From: Alopecurus myosuroides
Lineage: Eukaryota; Streptophyta; Magnoliopsida; Poales; Poaceae
Direction of reading: 5' to 3'
NCBI GenBank assembly: GCA_028641055.1
Contig: CM054060.1
Location: 292,936,660-293,000,659, forward strand
DNA length: 64,000 nucleotides
Position 1 is the stretch's first letter. The number at the start of each line of letters is the position of its first letter. The translations under genes and the position numbers were made by a program. Positions 8,865 to 19,160 of this stretch are shown here, one piece after another. The notes beneath the pieces are model-generated. The model searched no databases. It was not told where the DNA came from and saw nothing but the letters and a program-made list of their open reading frames with translations.

Positions 8865-9317
8865 ATGGCTTCTACCGTACCCACTCTAACATTCAACCAG
8901 GCCGAGGCACTTTCCGCCTCGAACTACCCCTGCCCGCCCGGCTACAGTGTTCCCGCCGGTTGGATGCTGAGCGCCGGAGGAGTGCCGGTCCCTCCTCTTC
9001 CTCAAGGTGTGGCACGTCGGGCGGCCATCACGAACCATTACTACAACGAGCTCACGCCGGAGCAGCGGAGAGATCCCAGCTGGCATCCCGATAACCAACA
9101 TACTTGGGATGCCTTCTTCATCAATCGGCGTGAGAGGGCGCTCGCCAGGTATGAGGAGGACGGCCTGCCTCCTGGGAACTTTCACGAGGCCGGTCGTCGG
9201 CTATGGTGGTCCGGCCGGACTCTACAGAGCGTCATGGACTACATCAGGGCCGGCGATAACCCCCGCCTGCGCTACCCTCAGGCCCAGTCCTGGGCTCTGA
9301 ATTTTCTCATGTCGTAG
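8865..9317 (+). CDS. CACTA accessory protein, GVPVPP family, unknown function
   Basis: A clean 150-codon frame with its own upstream TATA (about 8805) and an ATG in the context CTCTCATGGCT. The protein shows GWMLSAGGVPVPP, PEQRRDP, TWDAFF and GRRLWWSGRTL. I recall this pattern from many unannotated grass proteins but know no function. A related sequence (GWHLNPQRILVPPVP) occurs in C2 on the opposite strand at 41814-42876. No transmembrane segment or known catalytic motif. GC-rich third positions contrast with the AT-rich DNA that follows. It may be an old captured host gene now carried by CACTAs, or a real element gene. Confidence 0.65.
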   Translation: MASTVPTLTFNQAEALSASNYPCPPGYSVPAGWMLSAGGVPVPPLPQGVARRAAITNHYYNELTPEQRRDPSWHPDNQHTWDAFFINRRERALARYEEDGLPPGNFHEAGRRLWWSGRTLQSVMDYIRAGDNPRLRYPQAQSWALNFLMS

Positions 9318-9431
9318 GCCTAGGCAGGAGTATGACTAGCAGCAGATATCAGATCATGCATGCATCTATGCTCTCCGTTTAGGTTTAGATCCACTCTTGC
9401 CATTATGTACTGCCTTTTTTATCTATGGGAA

Positions 9432-9563
9432 TTTTTAAGATTGGAAAAAGAATTAGTTCTATTTTTCTGAATTTTCTGATATATTATTTGTATTTTTAAG
9501 ATTGGAAAAAGAATTAGTTTTATTTTTCTGAATTTTCTGATATATTATTTGTATTTTTAAGGT
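9432..9563. repeat. 61-bp tandem repeat, two copies
   Basis: Two nearly identical AT-rich units of 61 bp, beginning TTTTTAAGATTGGAAAAAG at 9432 and 9493, in the 3' flank of the accessory gene. Confidence 0.85.
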
Positions 9564-9596
9564 TGCACGCATCTATTATTTCTATTCGAATAACCA

Positions 9597-9778
9597 CCTT
9601 TAGTCGCCGTTCGTGTCACGAACCGGGACTAAAGGCTCGTTCTGCGCGGGAACGAGAAAGCCGCGAAAATTTTCACCATTAGTCCCGGTTCGTGACACCA
9701 CCCGGGACTAAAGGCCCGCGGAGGGTACCCCAGGGGACCTTTAGTCCCGGTTCGTGACACCACCCGGGACTAAAGGCT
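9597..9778. repeat. Internal block of CACTA subterminal-type repeats
   Basis: Three pairs of TTTAGTCCCGGTTCGTG and CCCGGGACTAAAGG motifs in inverted arrangement, immediately before a TATA box. The same motif class is found at the element ends, so this acts either as a second transposase-binding cluster or marks the end of an older nested element. Confidence 0.8.
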
Positions 9779-9782
9779 GGAA

Positions 9783-9992
9783 CTATATATGTGGATGCCT
9801 TCCTGCCCCAAAATTTTCTAAGTCACAAACCCTCTTCTTCCCTCGCGCCGGCGCCTGCTCGTCTTTCTGCCCCGTCGCCGTTGCCCGCGCAGAGGACCGC
9901 GCCGTCTCCATCGCCGTCGCCGTCGCCGTCGTCGAGCCCTTCTCTCCACCGCCTCCACCCTGCTCCGCCCCCGTCCCGTCGCCGTCTCTCCG
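9783..9992 (+). promoter_or_regulatory. Promoter and 5' UTR exon of C1 second gene
   Basis: TATATATG at about 9784 precedes a pyrimidine-rich, CCG-rich leader. A donor-like CCG/GTAGGT at 9992-9993 and an acceptor CTGCAG at 10795 define a probable 0.8-kb 5' UTR intron. That intron is GC-rich first, then very AT-rich from 10420. A low-complexity open frame here (P, S, R rich) is not treated as a protein. Confidence 0.55.
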
Positions 9993-10805
9993 GTAGGTTC
10001 CCCGCGGGCCGTCGCCGTCGCCCTAGATCCAACGCGCGAACGCCATCGAACGGATCGAGAACACGAATCACGCGCGAACGCGCCGCCCTCGAACGGCGAC
10101 CACGAACTGAGAACGCGCCGCCCTCGCGCTCGCTACCGCGGCCAGATTCGCCGCCGGCGAGACAACAGTGGCCGTGTGGCCTCGTCCCCATCTCCGTCCC
10201 CTCCCCCGTGGCGAGCACCACAGTGGCCTCCTCCCCATCTCCGTTCCCTCCCCCGTGGCCGGAATCGTCGGAATCGCCGGAGACCCGAGAGCCTGAACTG
10301 CCACCGCCGGCCACCGTGTGACGCCAGGGGTGACGTCATCATGACGTCACCTGGCCACGTGTTGACGAGTTTTTTTAATGACGTCATCATGACACGTGGG
10401 GCCCACTGTATATGGAATTACAGAACATAATTAAATCTTCTAAATTAAATAACTTTTAATTTATAATTCCAAAAAATATGGAAAAATATGCAAAATGTTC
10501 ACAAAAATGTAAGCTATCTGTTTATATCATTATCATTCATGTTTGACAAAGTTTAAAATGAGACCATATTTGAATTTGAGTTAAATTCATTAAAATAATG
10601 AAAGTAAGTTTTAATTCAATAAATTCAGAATATTAAGTATAATATACCAAAATGACCAGAAAAGCAAATGCAACCTAGCTTTGGGGTTCTCCAAGTCATT
10701 TGAGAGACCCTACCAATCTGTTTTCCCTCTTTCTACGACAATATTTGCTAAGTCTCCTATATAATTAATTAATTTTTACTACATGCATGTCTGCAGGAGT
10801 GACAT

Positions 10806-13800
10806 ATGGCAGACAATAGAGACCTGACGGCGGAACAGGAGGCTGAAGGTTATATATTAGATATCATAGCCGGAGGAGGAACAGACATTGACGATGATGT
10901 AATCTCTTCTTATCTGAACCTTGAGGATCAAGAAGGTGAAGGAGGAACAGACATTGTCGATGATCAAGGAGGTGAAGAAGGAACAGACATTGTCGATGAT
11001 CAAGGAGGTGAAGGAATGGACATTGATGACGGAGGTCAACCGTCGACAAACGACGATCTCCAATTGCAAAGAACAACCACCTCCGGCGAGGTATATATTT
11101 TAGCCCTCGGTCTTATTTTAGCCCTCGGTCCAATTGCAAAGACTAACGCGCGCGACTCTCTTTCTTATTTTAGCCCTCGGTCGGATCTAGTATGACAAAG
11201 CGTGGCAAATCCAAGGAGATGAAAGATTCCGAAATATATACCATCGAATCAGTCAGTCAAATCGGCAAGCCCCTACAGCACACCACAAAGTTTATCAACC
11301 AATGCGGAGTCATTGTTAGAGACGTCGTCCCGATCACCGTCCAGGAATGGAAGGAGCCAAAGAAAGCACGTGTTGGTTTCACTTATGTCGACAAGAGAAC
11401 GAAAAAGATTATGTTTAGAAAGCTTATTGCACATTTCATTCTACCTCCGGAATACAACAAAAAAGATGAATTCGGTCAGGACGTTCCGGGTGGACGTGAG
11501 AGGAGGAGGATAGTCAAAGAGTTCGCTCTTCAGAAGATGGCCGAAGCATTCCGGAACTTCAAGAAAAAATTGTTCCGTGAATATGTCAGCCAGGGCAAGA
11601 CTCCGAATTTCACTGGACAATATGAGAAACTGAGAGATGATTGGACAGAATTTGTGACGCAACATAAATCGGAGCATTTCAAGGTAATGTCGGCAAAAAA
11701 TAAGGCTAATGCGAAAAAGAAACAGTACCATCATGTTATGGGGCCAGGAGGATACCGCGTTTCGGCGCCTAAGTGGCAGGCAATGGAGGACGGCCTAAGG
11801 GCAAGAGGAATCCGTCTAGGTACAGAGGGATGGGACGAAAGAGCCAAAATGTGGTGGTACGGGCATGGGGGATCGCTAGACCCGGAGACAGGGGAGTGTG
11901 TTCACCGGCAGAAAAAGTTTGCTCCCACAAAAGAACTTGTTGACGCAATGACCAGAGCTCAACAGGGCAAGATCACGTTCAACAGAGAGAGAGACCAACT
12001 GACAGTTGCCCTCGGAAATCCTGAACACGGAGGACATATACGAGGCAAAGGCAGAATGCCGTGGAAAGTAGGGTTTTCCCAGGAGGGTGACCCGTACTGT
12101 TACAGAAGCCGTAGGAGAGGTACGGACCGGGCTGCAGATGAACTGGCGAATCTTGCAATGGAAGTTTCTGACCTGAAGAAGGTCGTGGCGGGAATACTTG
12201 AGAAAGAAAAAGCGTCGGCTGCAGGGCCGCATCAAGAACATGCAACGGATCTCGGAAGCCAGCAGCGGAGAAGCAGCGTGGCTTCCACGGAGGCCCCGAC
12301 TGCAGGTGCTAATGCACCGATGATCGAGAGTCGTGCACCGGAGCCTCACTACCCCGTGGATGACGTAAAGGAGATGAAAGAATGTGATCTGCATTATCCC
12401 GTGGGGAACATTTCCATGAAGGTGGCTACCGGCAGTGCTTTACCCTATACACCTGGAGCACTCCATCACAACAACCCCATTCCATATGGCTATGCTCGTG
12501 TCACGGTGGAAGACATAGTCCAAGCGTTTGAGGACCTGGAGATTGACATAGCTACACCCGAAGGGGAGAGAAGACTTGGAGATGTCAAGCGCCAGTTCAT
12601 TCTATGGAAAAAGAAGTACATAGTGTTTCCAGGCGAGACGCCAAGGCTAACAAGTCCACCCCCCTACGATGGTGCAGGTGCTGGTGGTGGTGGTGGTGCT
12701 AGTGCTGGTTCACCTACGCCTCCTTCACGCCATTCGACGCCGTCCCCCGATCTTCCTCCTCCGGTGGTTAAGCAGCCGTCGCCCACGATTCCTCCTCCGG
12801 AGGAAAAGCAGACGTCTCCCACTATTCCTCCTCCGGAGGAAAAGCAGACGTCGTCGCCCCCCATTCCTCCTCCGGAGGATAAGCGGACGTCGCCCCCCAT
12901 TCCTCCTCCGGAGGATAAGCAGACGTCGCCCCCCATTCCTCCTCCAGCGAAGAAACAGAAGCAGGCGGGCAGCAAGGGAACACGCTCTTGGTCTATTAAC
13001 CCGGACCCTTATGTACCTAAGACCACACGGGTACCGGAGCCATCACTGAAGCCTCTCACCCCAAGGCCTTGGGAACTTAGTGATGCTGAAACCAAATTGG
13101 TCGTGAAGGCTGACGTTGAGAAATGGAAGGGCAAACTGAAGGCGCTAAAGGAGCCTGAGCCCAAGGAAGTATTCCCTCCGATTGTAGACTATTGGGCTAC
13201 GGATTTTTTATCGACAGTGTCCCAATCCGTGAAGAATTTGCCTAAAGACTATGATATTGAACTTCGTAAGCAAGCAGGAATATTGGAGGAGGAGAAAAAA
13301 AAAGCAAAAATGATACAAAGCGGGAAACAAGTTGCCCAGCTCGGGATGCAGAGTAAACAATCGATATCCCCCCTCATAGTGAAAGCCGCTCCGGAACATG
13401 ACCCCGAGGTCATAAATGCTGTGACAGCAATGGGATTGACTGTAGCTACTGCCATGCAAAATGCGTCCGAGGCCGGTATGTCTCTCCGTGCCTTTTTAGA
13501 CATGGACGATATGCCAGTGGCTGATGTAGCATTAAAATATGTGAAGAAAGGGCCTCTCGTCGAGCCTGCGAAGGAAAAGGATCTACCACCACTAATGCAA
13601 AGTCTTCTACGTTGGTACAAAGATTTCATAACTTTTACCGACAAAGAATATGTGTATGTGGATTATACAGAGGAGCATCACACCAAAAAGTACTCTGTAA
13701 CAGTTGAGTTGAGTGAATTGTTCCAACTGTTCAATATGCGTGAGCTCGACAAATCTATCCTGAGTTGCTACGTTCTGTAAGTGATTTATTTCTACCTCAT

Positions 13801-14467
13801 CTCGTTCTTCATTTGCCTACACTATATATATATATATATTGTCCTAACTATATTGTTCCGTACGCTATTATGCAGATTGAAGATTTGGGAATGCAAAGTA
13901 AGACTCATCCATGATATTGGGTTCATTGACCCACAAATCATTAATGGAACTATGTTAGAACGTCACCCCAAAGACGTGGAGAAAGACTTGTACAATTTTT
14001 TTAAAAAGCATGAATCCAAAAGATATATTCTATTTCCTTACCATTTTGGGTGAGTGTTTCTCTCATGTTCCCATTCTCTTTTGTTTACTCTATGCATGGT
14101 ATGTCCAATCGATAAATTATGCATGACTTTGCATTGTAGAGTTTGGAGACGGCTCTCACATCAACATGTCGGTGAATTCAAAGATGCGCTAAAATTTAAA
14201 AATGTGCTCAAAGGTGTGGATAAGCAGCCACCGGGGACCGGTCTATGTGGATACTATGTCTGTGAGAACATACGGAAAGAAATATCTGAGAGGAAGAAGG
14301 ACGAGCAAACGCGGAACGGTCTCAATAACTTGCGGAGGGCGCTTACTCCAGAAGCTCGCTTCCGACCAATTCAAGAGGAAATAGCAGGATTTTTCCTTAG
14401 GCATGTCATCCAGAAGAAAGGAGAGTTCCATGCGTCCACCGACGATGACTTTTATAAGCATGTATAA
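10806..14467 (+). CDS. Transposase_24 / C48 (Ulp1-like) protease fusion gene, spliced
   Basis: Proposed exons are 10806-11090, 11174-13776, 13876-14049 and 14140-14467, giving 1129 residues in frame. Donors are GTATAT, GTAAGT and GTGAGT; acceptors are TTTTAG, TGCAG and TTGTAG. Residues 1-95 are acidic, with a 33-bp tandem repeat coding GTDIVDDQGGE. The Transposase_24 region (about 150-320) has the ANAKKKQYHHVMGPGGY block. A basic/acidic linker follows, then five proline-rich repeats (PPPEEKQTS, about 630-690). From about 915 comes a Ulp1-like C48 cysteine peptidase, with LDKSILSCYV, RYILFPYHF and the Cys box GTGLCGYYVC (catalytic Cys about 1057). The segment expected between YHFG and VWRRL, which carries the catalytic His and Asp, is absent. 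The gene is the usual second gene of grass CACTA elements (family knowledge); its protease is probably inactive. Confidence 0.85.
12770..12955 (+). repeat. 39-bp-class coding tandem repeat
   Basis: Five successive ATTCCTCCTCCGGAGGA units code IPPPEEKQTS-like repeats inside the Transposase_24 gene linker. Confidence 0.85.
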
Positions 14468-14709
14468 GCCCTAAGTACTTTGAAACTTGTGCGAATTTGT
14501 GTATGCTCGTCCATCTTAATTGTGTAATATGGAAACTTGTTCGAGGTTGTATATATGGTCACCCGATATTGAATATATATTATATATTCCTATTGAATTC
14601 TCCTCGTTTGATATTTCATATATATATATATGCATGAATATGTGTACTGAAATTAAAACAAAACAAATTAAAAAGGAAACAGGTTTAGGGGGCCTAAAAC
14701 CCTAAACCT
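14468..14709. other. 3' flank of C1 second gene
   Basis: AT-rich 3' UTR-like DNA with TATATATA runs. No gene seen. It ends where the right subterminal repeats begin. Confidence 0.5.
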
Positions 14710-14926
14710 GCGCAGGTTTTCAGTCCCGGTTAACCACAAGACCCGGGACTAAAGGTCCTCCGCCGCAACGGACCCCTAGCGCCCACGTGGACGGGCTTTT
14801 AGTCCCGGTCCGTAAGTGGCGGGACTATAGGGGGGGGGCATTTAGTCGCGCATAGCTAGTCCCGGTTGCCCGGACGGGATTAATAGTCCTGGTGAACCGG
14901 GACTGTAGGCCTATTTTCTACCAGTG
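14710..14926. repeat. C1 right subterminal region and terminal repeat
   Basis: Several AGTCCCGGTT / CCGGGACTAAAGG motifs, ending in AGGCCTATTTTCTACCAGTG, the perfect inverted complement of the left terminus. CAT follows as the target duplication. Confidence 0.9.
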
Positions 14927-14929
14927 CAT

Positions 14930-15664
14930 GTCCTCTTCGATCTTACATGATTAAAAACTATAGAAATTTGCATCTAGAGTGTACAACACATAAGAAAAGT
15001 ATTTGTAGCAAAAGAGATAGATTGATGCAAAGTTCACTCTAAATACAGCACGGAACAATCATAGGAAACATTCCTAAAAAAAACTATAATCATACGAGTC
15101 AAAGGATCTCCACAAGAACAACTTCTTAGGATCCATATCTTCTAAACATTCTACGAAGTTTGTTTGAATTAGACGAGCCCTCAGTTTGTCCTTTTTATTC
15201 TTCATACATTGAGAGATTTGGTGACATTGTAGGAAAAAATGGAATCCCAACATTTTTTTTAGATAAAAGAACAAGTCAAGAGGATGTTAAGAGTATTTCA
15301 TGTGCATTACAATTCATCAAAGCACAATTATTAGACTGGAGAGGAGATGAGGGGGCATGAAGAAAAGAAGAAGAGGGAAGCGAGGGGGTTGACACCGTTG
15401 AGCATGACGTTGTCGATCGGCGGCGGTGAGGGTGACACACTAGGCGTTTGATGTGTAACGGGTGCATCAACACGTTTTAGTTGATGCCTTGAACAAGGAT
15501 CACGATTACGTGGGTGTGGATGGAGAAGCGCAGCGTCAGAATCCAAGGAGGAAGAAGGACACAATTTGGGACATATCACTTTTAGATACCCAAATTAACC
15601 GGAAAACTTTTGACATTTGTCCAAGAAAAACATAAATATAGCCCACGTATTCGTGTTCTCGTCT
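14930..15664. other. Intergenic DNA, 3' flank of myosin-like gene
   Basis: No gene recognised. A 66-codon open frame at 15160-15360 has no motif I know. The stretch after about 15560 is likely 3' UTR of the minus-strand gene. Confidence 0.4.
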
Positions 15665-16648
15665 TTAAATCCAACAGCTGCTCTGACGCCTTCTGTCCCT
15701 GACGATCTCGGCTTTGGCCTTGCGCAGGCGGGCCTTGTAATCCTTCTTCCACGCTCGGAACTGCGCCTTGAGCTTCTTCAAGTCACCGACGGAGTCGGCG
15801 CTCGGCAGTCCAGGTTCCCACGACGGCCTCGGCTCAGTAGCCAGCGCCGCCGCGCCCCGTTCGAGCGCCTGGCTCCCCCGACAGAATTCCGCGCCGAGCC
15901 GGCCCACCGCGCTGCTCCGCCTGGAGCCATCCGCGCTTCGACGGCGGCCGGCCTGCCAGAGCCTCCCCGGCGGCGCGTCCTCGCAGGGCACCTTCGTCAC
16001 GGAGGATCCGTGGCGGTCGTCGTACGGGTATGGCAACTCCTGGGCCATCCGTGCGGCGTCCCGGGTCATCTGCAGAGACGCCAGCTGGTCGTGAAAAGCC
16101 TCCTCGAGGGATTTGATCCTGATCTCGTACTCCAGCCACCGGACGTGGTAGCTCTCGATCCGCCGCCTCAGCGCGGCATTCTCGTCGTCTTTCTGCCGTA
16201 GCCGCGCCTCTGCCGCAGCCGCCTTCCTCTCCAGCTCCGCCACCACGACTGAAATATCCGCGGTCACCGCTTCGTCTCCCTGCCACCAACAGACCAGACA
16301 TAAGGTGTTGCGTCGCGCCTCTTATGAAGTTATGATCAGCTCCTGAAATGAATCAATCAATGACAGCAATGGGCATGGATCGGGGTCGCAGGTAACCTCG
16401 CGAGGCGAAGGAGTCGACGGCGGAGTACATGAACCCGCCGCGGCTCCGGCGACCCTCGGCAGCGACGGGAGCCGGCCTCGCGCGGTCGGCCGCACGGGCA
16501 ACGGCGGCGGAGGCGACTGGAGGGTGTCATCCTCCACCTCCTGCTCGTGGTTGTCTATCCGCCTTTCGTTCCCTCCTCCTTCCGACCTTCCCATCAGCGA
16601 GTGCAGCATCGCCTCCAGCGAGCTCGTAGCCGACGTCGCCGCCGACAT
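15665..16648 (-). CDS. Motorless class VIII myosin-like protein (two exons)
   Basis: Exons on the minus strand are 16648-16397 and 16279-15665, joined in phase 0 (donor GTTACC, acceptor GGTGGCAG), for 288 residues. Exon 1 (1-84) resembles a plant myosin N-terminal extension: SSLEAMLHSLMGR then LPVRPTARGRLPS. Exon 2 resembles the tail: a charged coiled coil (about 88-165; ELERKAAAAEARLRQKDDEN, WLEYEIRIKSLEE, QLASLQ) and the closing block LKKLKAQFRAWKKDY (about 251-265). The whole motor domain and IQ motifs, which should lie between, are missing, and only a 117-bp intron separates the parts. It could be a real small gene acting on myosin or cargo, or a deletion/retro-derived pseudogene; both frames are open. 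Homology is recalled, not searched. Confidence 0.65.
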
Positions 16649-16870
16649 GGCCGGGCGACGTGCGCTCGATCGATCCAGAAAACTAAAATTCCATTGAACT
16701 AATGATTTGCGGATTCCTCAACGAGATATTGCAGCTAGCAATGATCGATCGACCGATCAATGCGCAGATGGAGATTATAGATGGATCGAGGCATCGAGCT
16801 AGGGTAGAAACCGAATAGGAGAGCGCAGAGGGAGGAAAAGGCCCGCGAATATAGGATCTTCGGCACGCAC
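16649..16870 (-). promoter_or_regulatory. Probable promoter/5' UTR of myosin-like gene
   Basis: On the minus strand a CCTATATTCG TATA-like element lies at about 16845-16855. A pyrimidine-rich leader (CCTTTTCCTCCCTCTGCG) follows, then about 170 bp to the ATG at 16648. Weak evidence on its own. Confidence 0.35.
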
Positions 16871-17452
16871 TGACGTGATCTTCCGCACTGAGATGGCTGA
16901 GGATTAATTAATCAGACACCTCAACCTGATGGCAGGTTTGTTGGAGTATTTTTTAAAAAAGCTCCCAAATCGTTTCCCATATTTAATTTCTTTGATTGAA
17001 ATGAGGACACTTGAATTTTGAGAAACCGGTAAAACAAGAAGAGAGGACCACGAGAAATCGGACCTACGGAACAAAGCAAATGTGTGAGATTAGAGCAAAC
17101 CCATCGGACTAGACCAAATGGCACACATTTTGGTCCTCATTTGGTCAGGGAAAATAATCCTATACGATCCAAGTGTAAACGACCCTGCAGGGTGGACCAA
17201 AACTAAAAATCTAAAACCGAACTCACGTCCCAAAACAGATTTTCGCAAGAGGTTTTGATTGAGAAAGTAGATGGTTTGCCACGTGGCTGATGCTTGATGG
17301 CGTCCAAACGGTGGGTCGTTCAGAGTTATTTTCCTTTGGTCAGGCTCGGTCCGCGAACAGGGTAAAAAAAGGACTGGACATTGCATTTGGTGTGTGTTGG
17401 TGCATATCCCTATATTAAGGGATTTTGCATGTATTTTGGGGTTAAAATATTA
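16871..17452. other. Intergenic DNA
   Basis: No gene seen. The stretch from about 17090 has repeated phrases such as TTTGGTC and GGACCAAA, common in old unclassified grass repeats. Confidence 0.4.
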
Positions 17453-17547
17453 CTCCCTCCTATCCGAATTATGTGTGAGCAAGTATAGCTATGGATTTGT
17501 ACTTTCTACGTTCACTTCTCACGACAGTTTTTCTGAAGCGGAGGGAG
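17453..17547. mobile_element. Short Stowaway-like MITE
   Basis: A 95-bp element with ends CTCCCTCCTATCCG and CTGAAGCGGAGGGAG, flanked by TA on both sides. Termini match the Stowaway consensus CTCCCTCCGT. Confidence 0.8.
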
Positions 17548-17559
17548 TAACAAAAAAGA

Positions 17560-18340
17560 CCACCTAGTGCGCTTCACCGGTGGTGCCTTGCTGTCCTAGC
17601 CGTCGCCGCCCTGCGCCCCGGCCGCCGCCGCCTAGTCATCGTTTAGGATGTTGTACAGCGGAGGCACGTACATGTGCACCGGTGTTTACGCCGGTGGCGG
17701 TGCCTGTTACTGCACCGGAGCTGGGGGGTGAAGATTACGTCGCCTGCTACGCCGGAGGTGTTGGGGCTGTGCCTGTAGCATGCGCCTACGAGTTCCGTAG
17801 AGCTGGTGCGACATGCGGCCACATGCCCAGCTCATGCAGCTCCGACGCCTCGATTGCGAGGCGCAGCTGCTCCTTCTTCTCCTCCTCAGTCTAGGGCGGC
17901 GCTGGAAATGGAGGCACATCCTCCTCCTCCGCAGGCGGCGCGTGCTCACTCATCCACTCCTCCCCCGGTGGCGCCTGCGGCCGCGGCCCGCGCGAGGCGA
18001 AGTAAGAGCAGAGGCGCATGTCGAGGACTTCACCGACTAAGAACTAGCGGTCCCCAAAACCGTTGTCGAAGCTAGACGTCGGTCTTCCAACAGATCGGTA
18101 GGGAGGAACGGGCGGCGGCTCGCAATCTCGCAGCGGCGGTCGGGGCCGTGAGCTGGCAGGAGAGGCACTTTAACCCGACATATGGGCTCAAGTGCGACAT
18201 CTCTAGGAACTTCACATCGGGCCACAGCACTAGATCCTCGTGCTGCCAGTAGTACGTGGCATTGTCGAAGGACACAGTCGGTGCTCCTGGCGACGCGAGG
18301 AGTCAGCCTCGTGGTTGTTGCGACATGGGCCAAAGGGCTT
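17560..18340 (-). pseudogene. Decayed GC-rich coding region, family unknown
   Basis: On the minus strand, stretches of protein-like text are separated by stops and frame changes: LVLWPDVKFLEMS, then FLVGEVLDMRLCSYFASRGP, EEWMSEHAPPAEEEDVPPFP, and EEEKKEQLRLAIEAS. The composition (65-70 percent GC by impression) and the acidic/proline pattern look like a former gene and not random repeat. I do not recognise the family. Confidence 0.4.
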
Positions 18341-19160
18341 GGCCTCCTTCTTAATTATTGCCATGGTGAGCTAGGGTTTTTCCTCTACAAGTTAGGGTTT
18401 GATCAGTGCGAGTGGGGACGGAAGTGGTGATGAATCAGTGGGGCGCCGACGCGGTCCCATTAAAAAGGACCGGTCAAAATAACTGAAATGCCCACTCGGA
18501 CACGGGCATGTGGGGCTGTGGGAGACGAGAGGCCGCACGCGGTACGAAAGTAGGCTAGGGAGGATGTGGCGCTCGTCCGCCAATCGCCCCAAATATGGAC
18601 CAAAGTAGGGCCAGGTTTAGGGCAAACACAGCCTGTAAGCCCCCCTCCCCCTCCGTTTGGTCGGGGCCGTTAGGATGGGTTTTCGACCCAAACTAGTGTC
18701 CGCGGACCAAAACGGCAAAAAACGTCTGTTTTAGTCTAGGCCGTTGGGTTTACTTTTATGATCTTCATCGTCCTGGGTGTACAACTTTAGCTGACTGTCT
18801 TTTTTCGAATCGACGACCCATACATGACCAATTATCTTCGAAATCAAGTCAATACTACAAACAACCATACATGCCATTGTTGAATTCCAATTTACTAGCA
18901 AAATACGCGTGCATTGCAACGGACCAACAAGAGATTTTCGTGTATAAATTATTGTGTATTCCCTACGTTGAGTCAGGTATTTTGGGACGGGGTGGGTACA
19001 TGAACAGCCCTCATTTCCAACCAGGTCATAGCCTAAAAATGTGAGCAGTCAAACACAAAAAAAATTACCTCTGCAATCATAGCACATCCATAAGACAATA
19101 AGTTAACACAGAAAATGAATGGTCATTGGTTTATCTTTTGCCTCGTGGGTACTTAGTTCA
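18341..19160. other. Intergenic DNA
   Basis: No gene or defined repeat seen. The left part is GC-rich; from 18740 it is AT-rich. Confidence 0.4.

Larger units (their letters stand above)
5473..14926 (+). mobile_element. CACTA (En/Spm) transposon C1, 9454 bp
   Basis: A complete CACTA element bounded by perfect 20-bp terminal inverted repeats, CACTGGTAGAAAATAGGCCT, with a 3-bp target duplication CAT (5470-5472 and 14927-14929). Both ends carry subterminal AGTCCCGGTT / AACCGGGACT motifs, the transposase-binding type arrangement of this superfamily. Inside, in order: TNP2 transposase N-terminal two thirds, an antisense AP2/ERF fragment with promoter, an accessory small gene with its own TATA box, and a spliced Transposase_24 plus C48-protease gene. 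The terminal C of CACTA is replaced by CACTG, a known variant. Because TNP2 has lost its C-terminal domains, C1 would need transposase from elsewhere; C2 encodes a full-length relative. Confidence 0.95.

Noticed and set aside
9791..10321. 176-codon plus-strand frame rich in P, S and R
   Set aside because: Low-complexity CCG/TCG DNA downstream of a TATA box and crossing a good splice donor at 9993. It fits a 5' UTR exon and intron start better than a protein.
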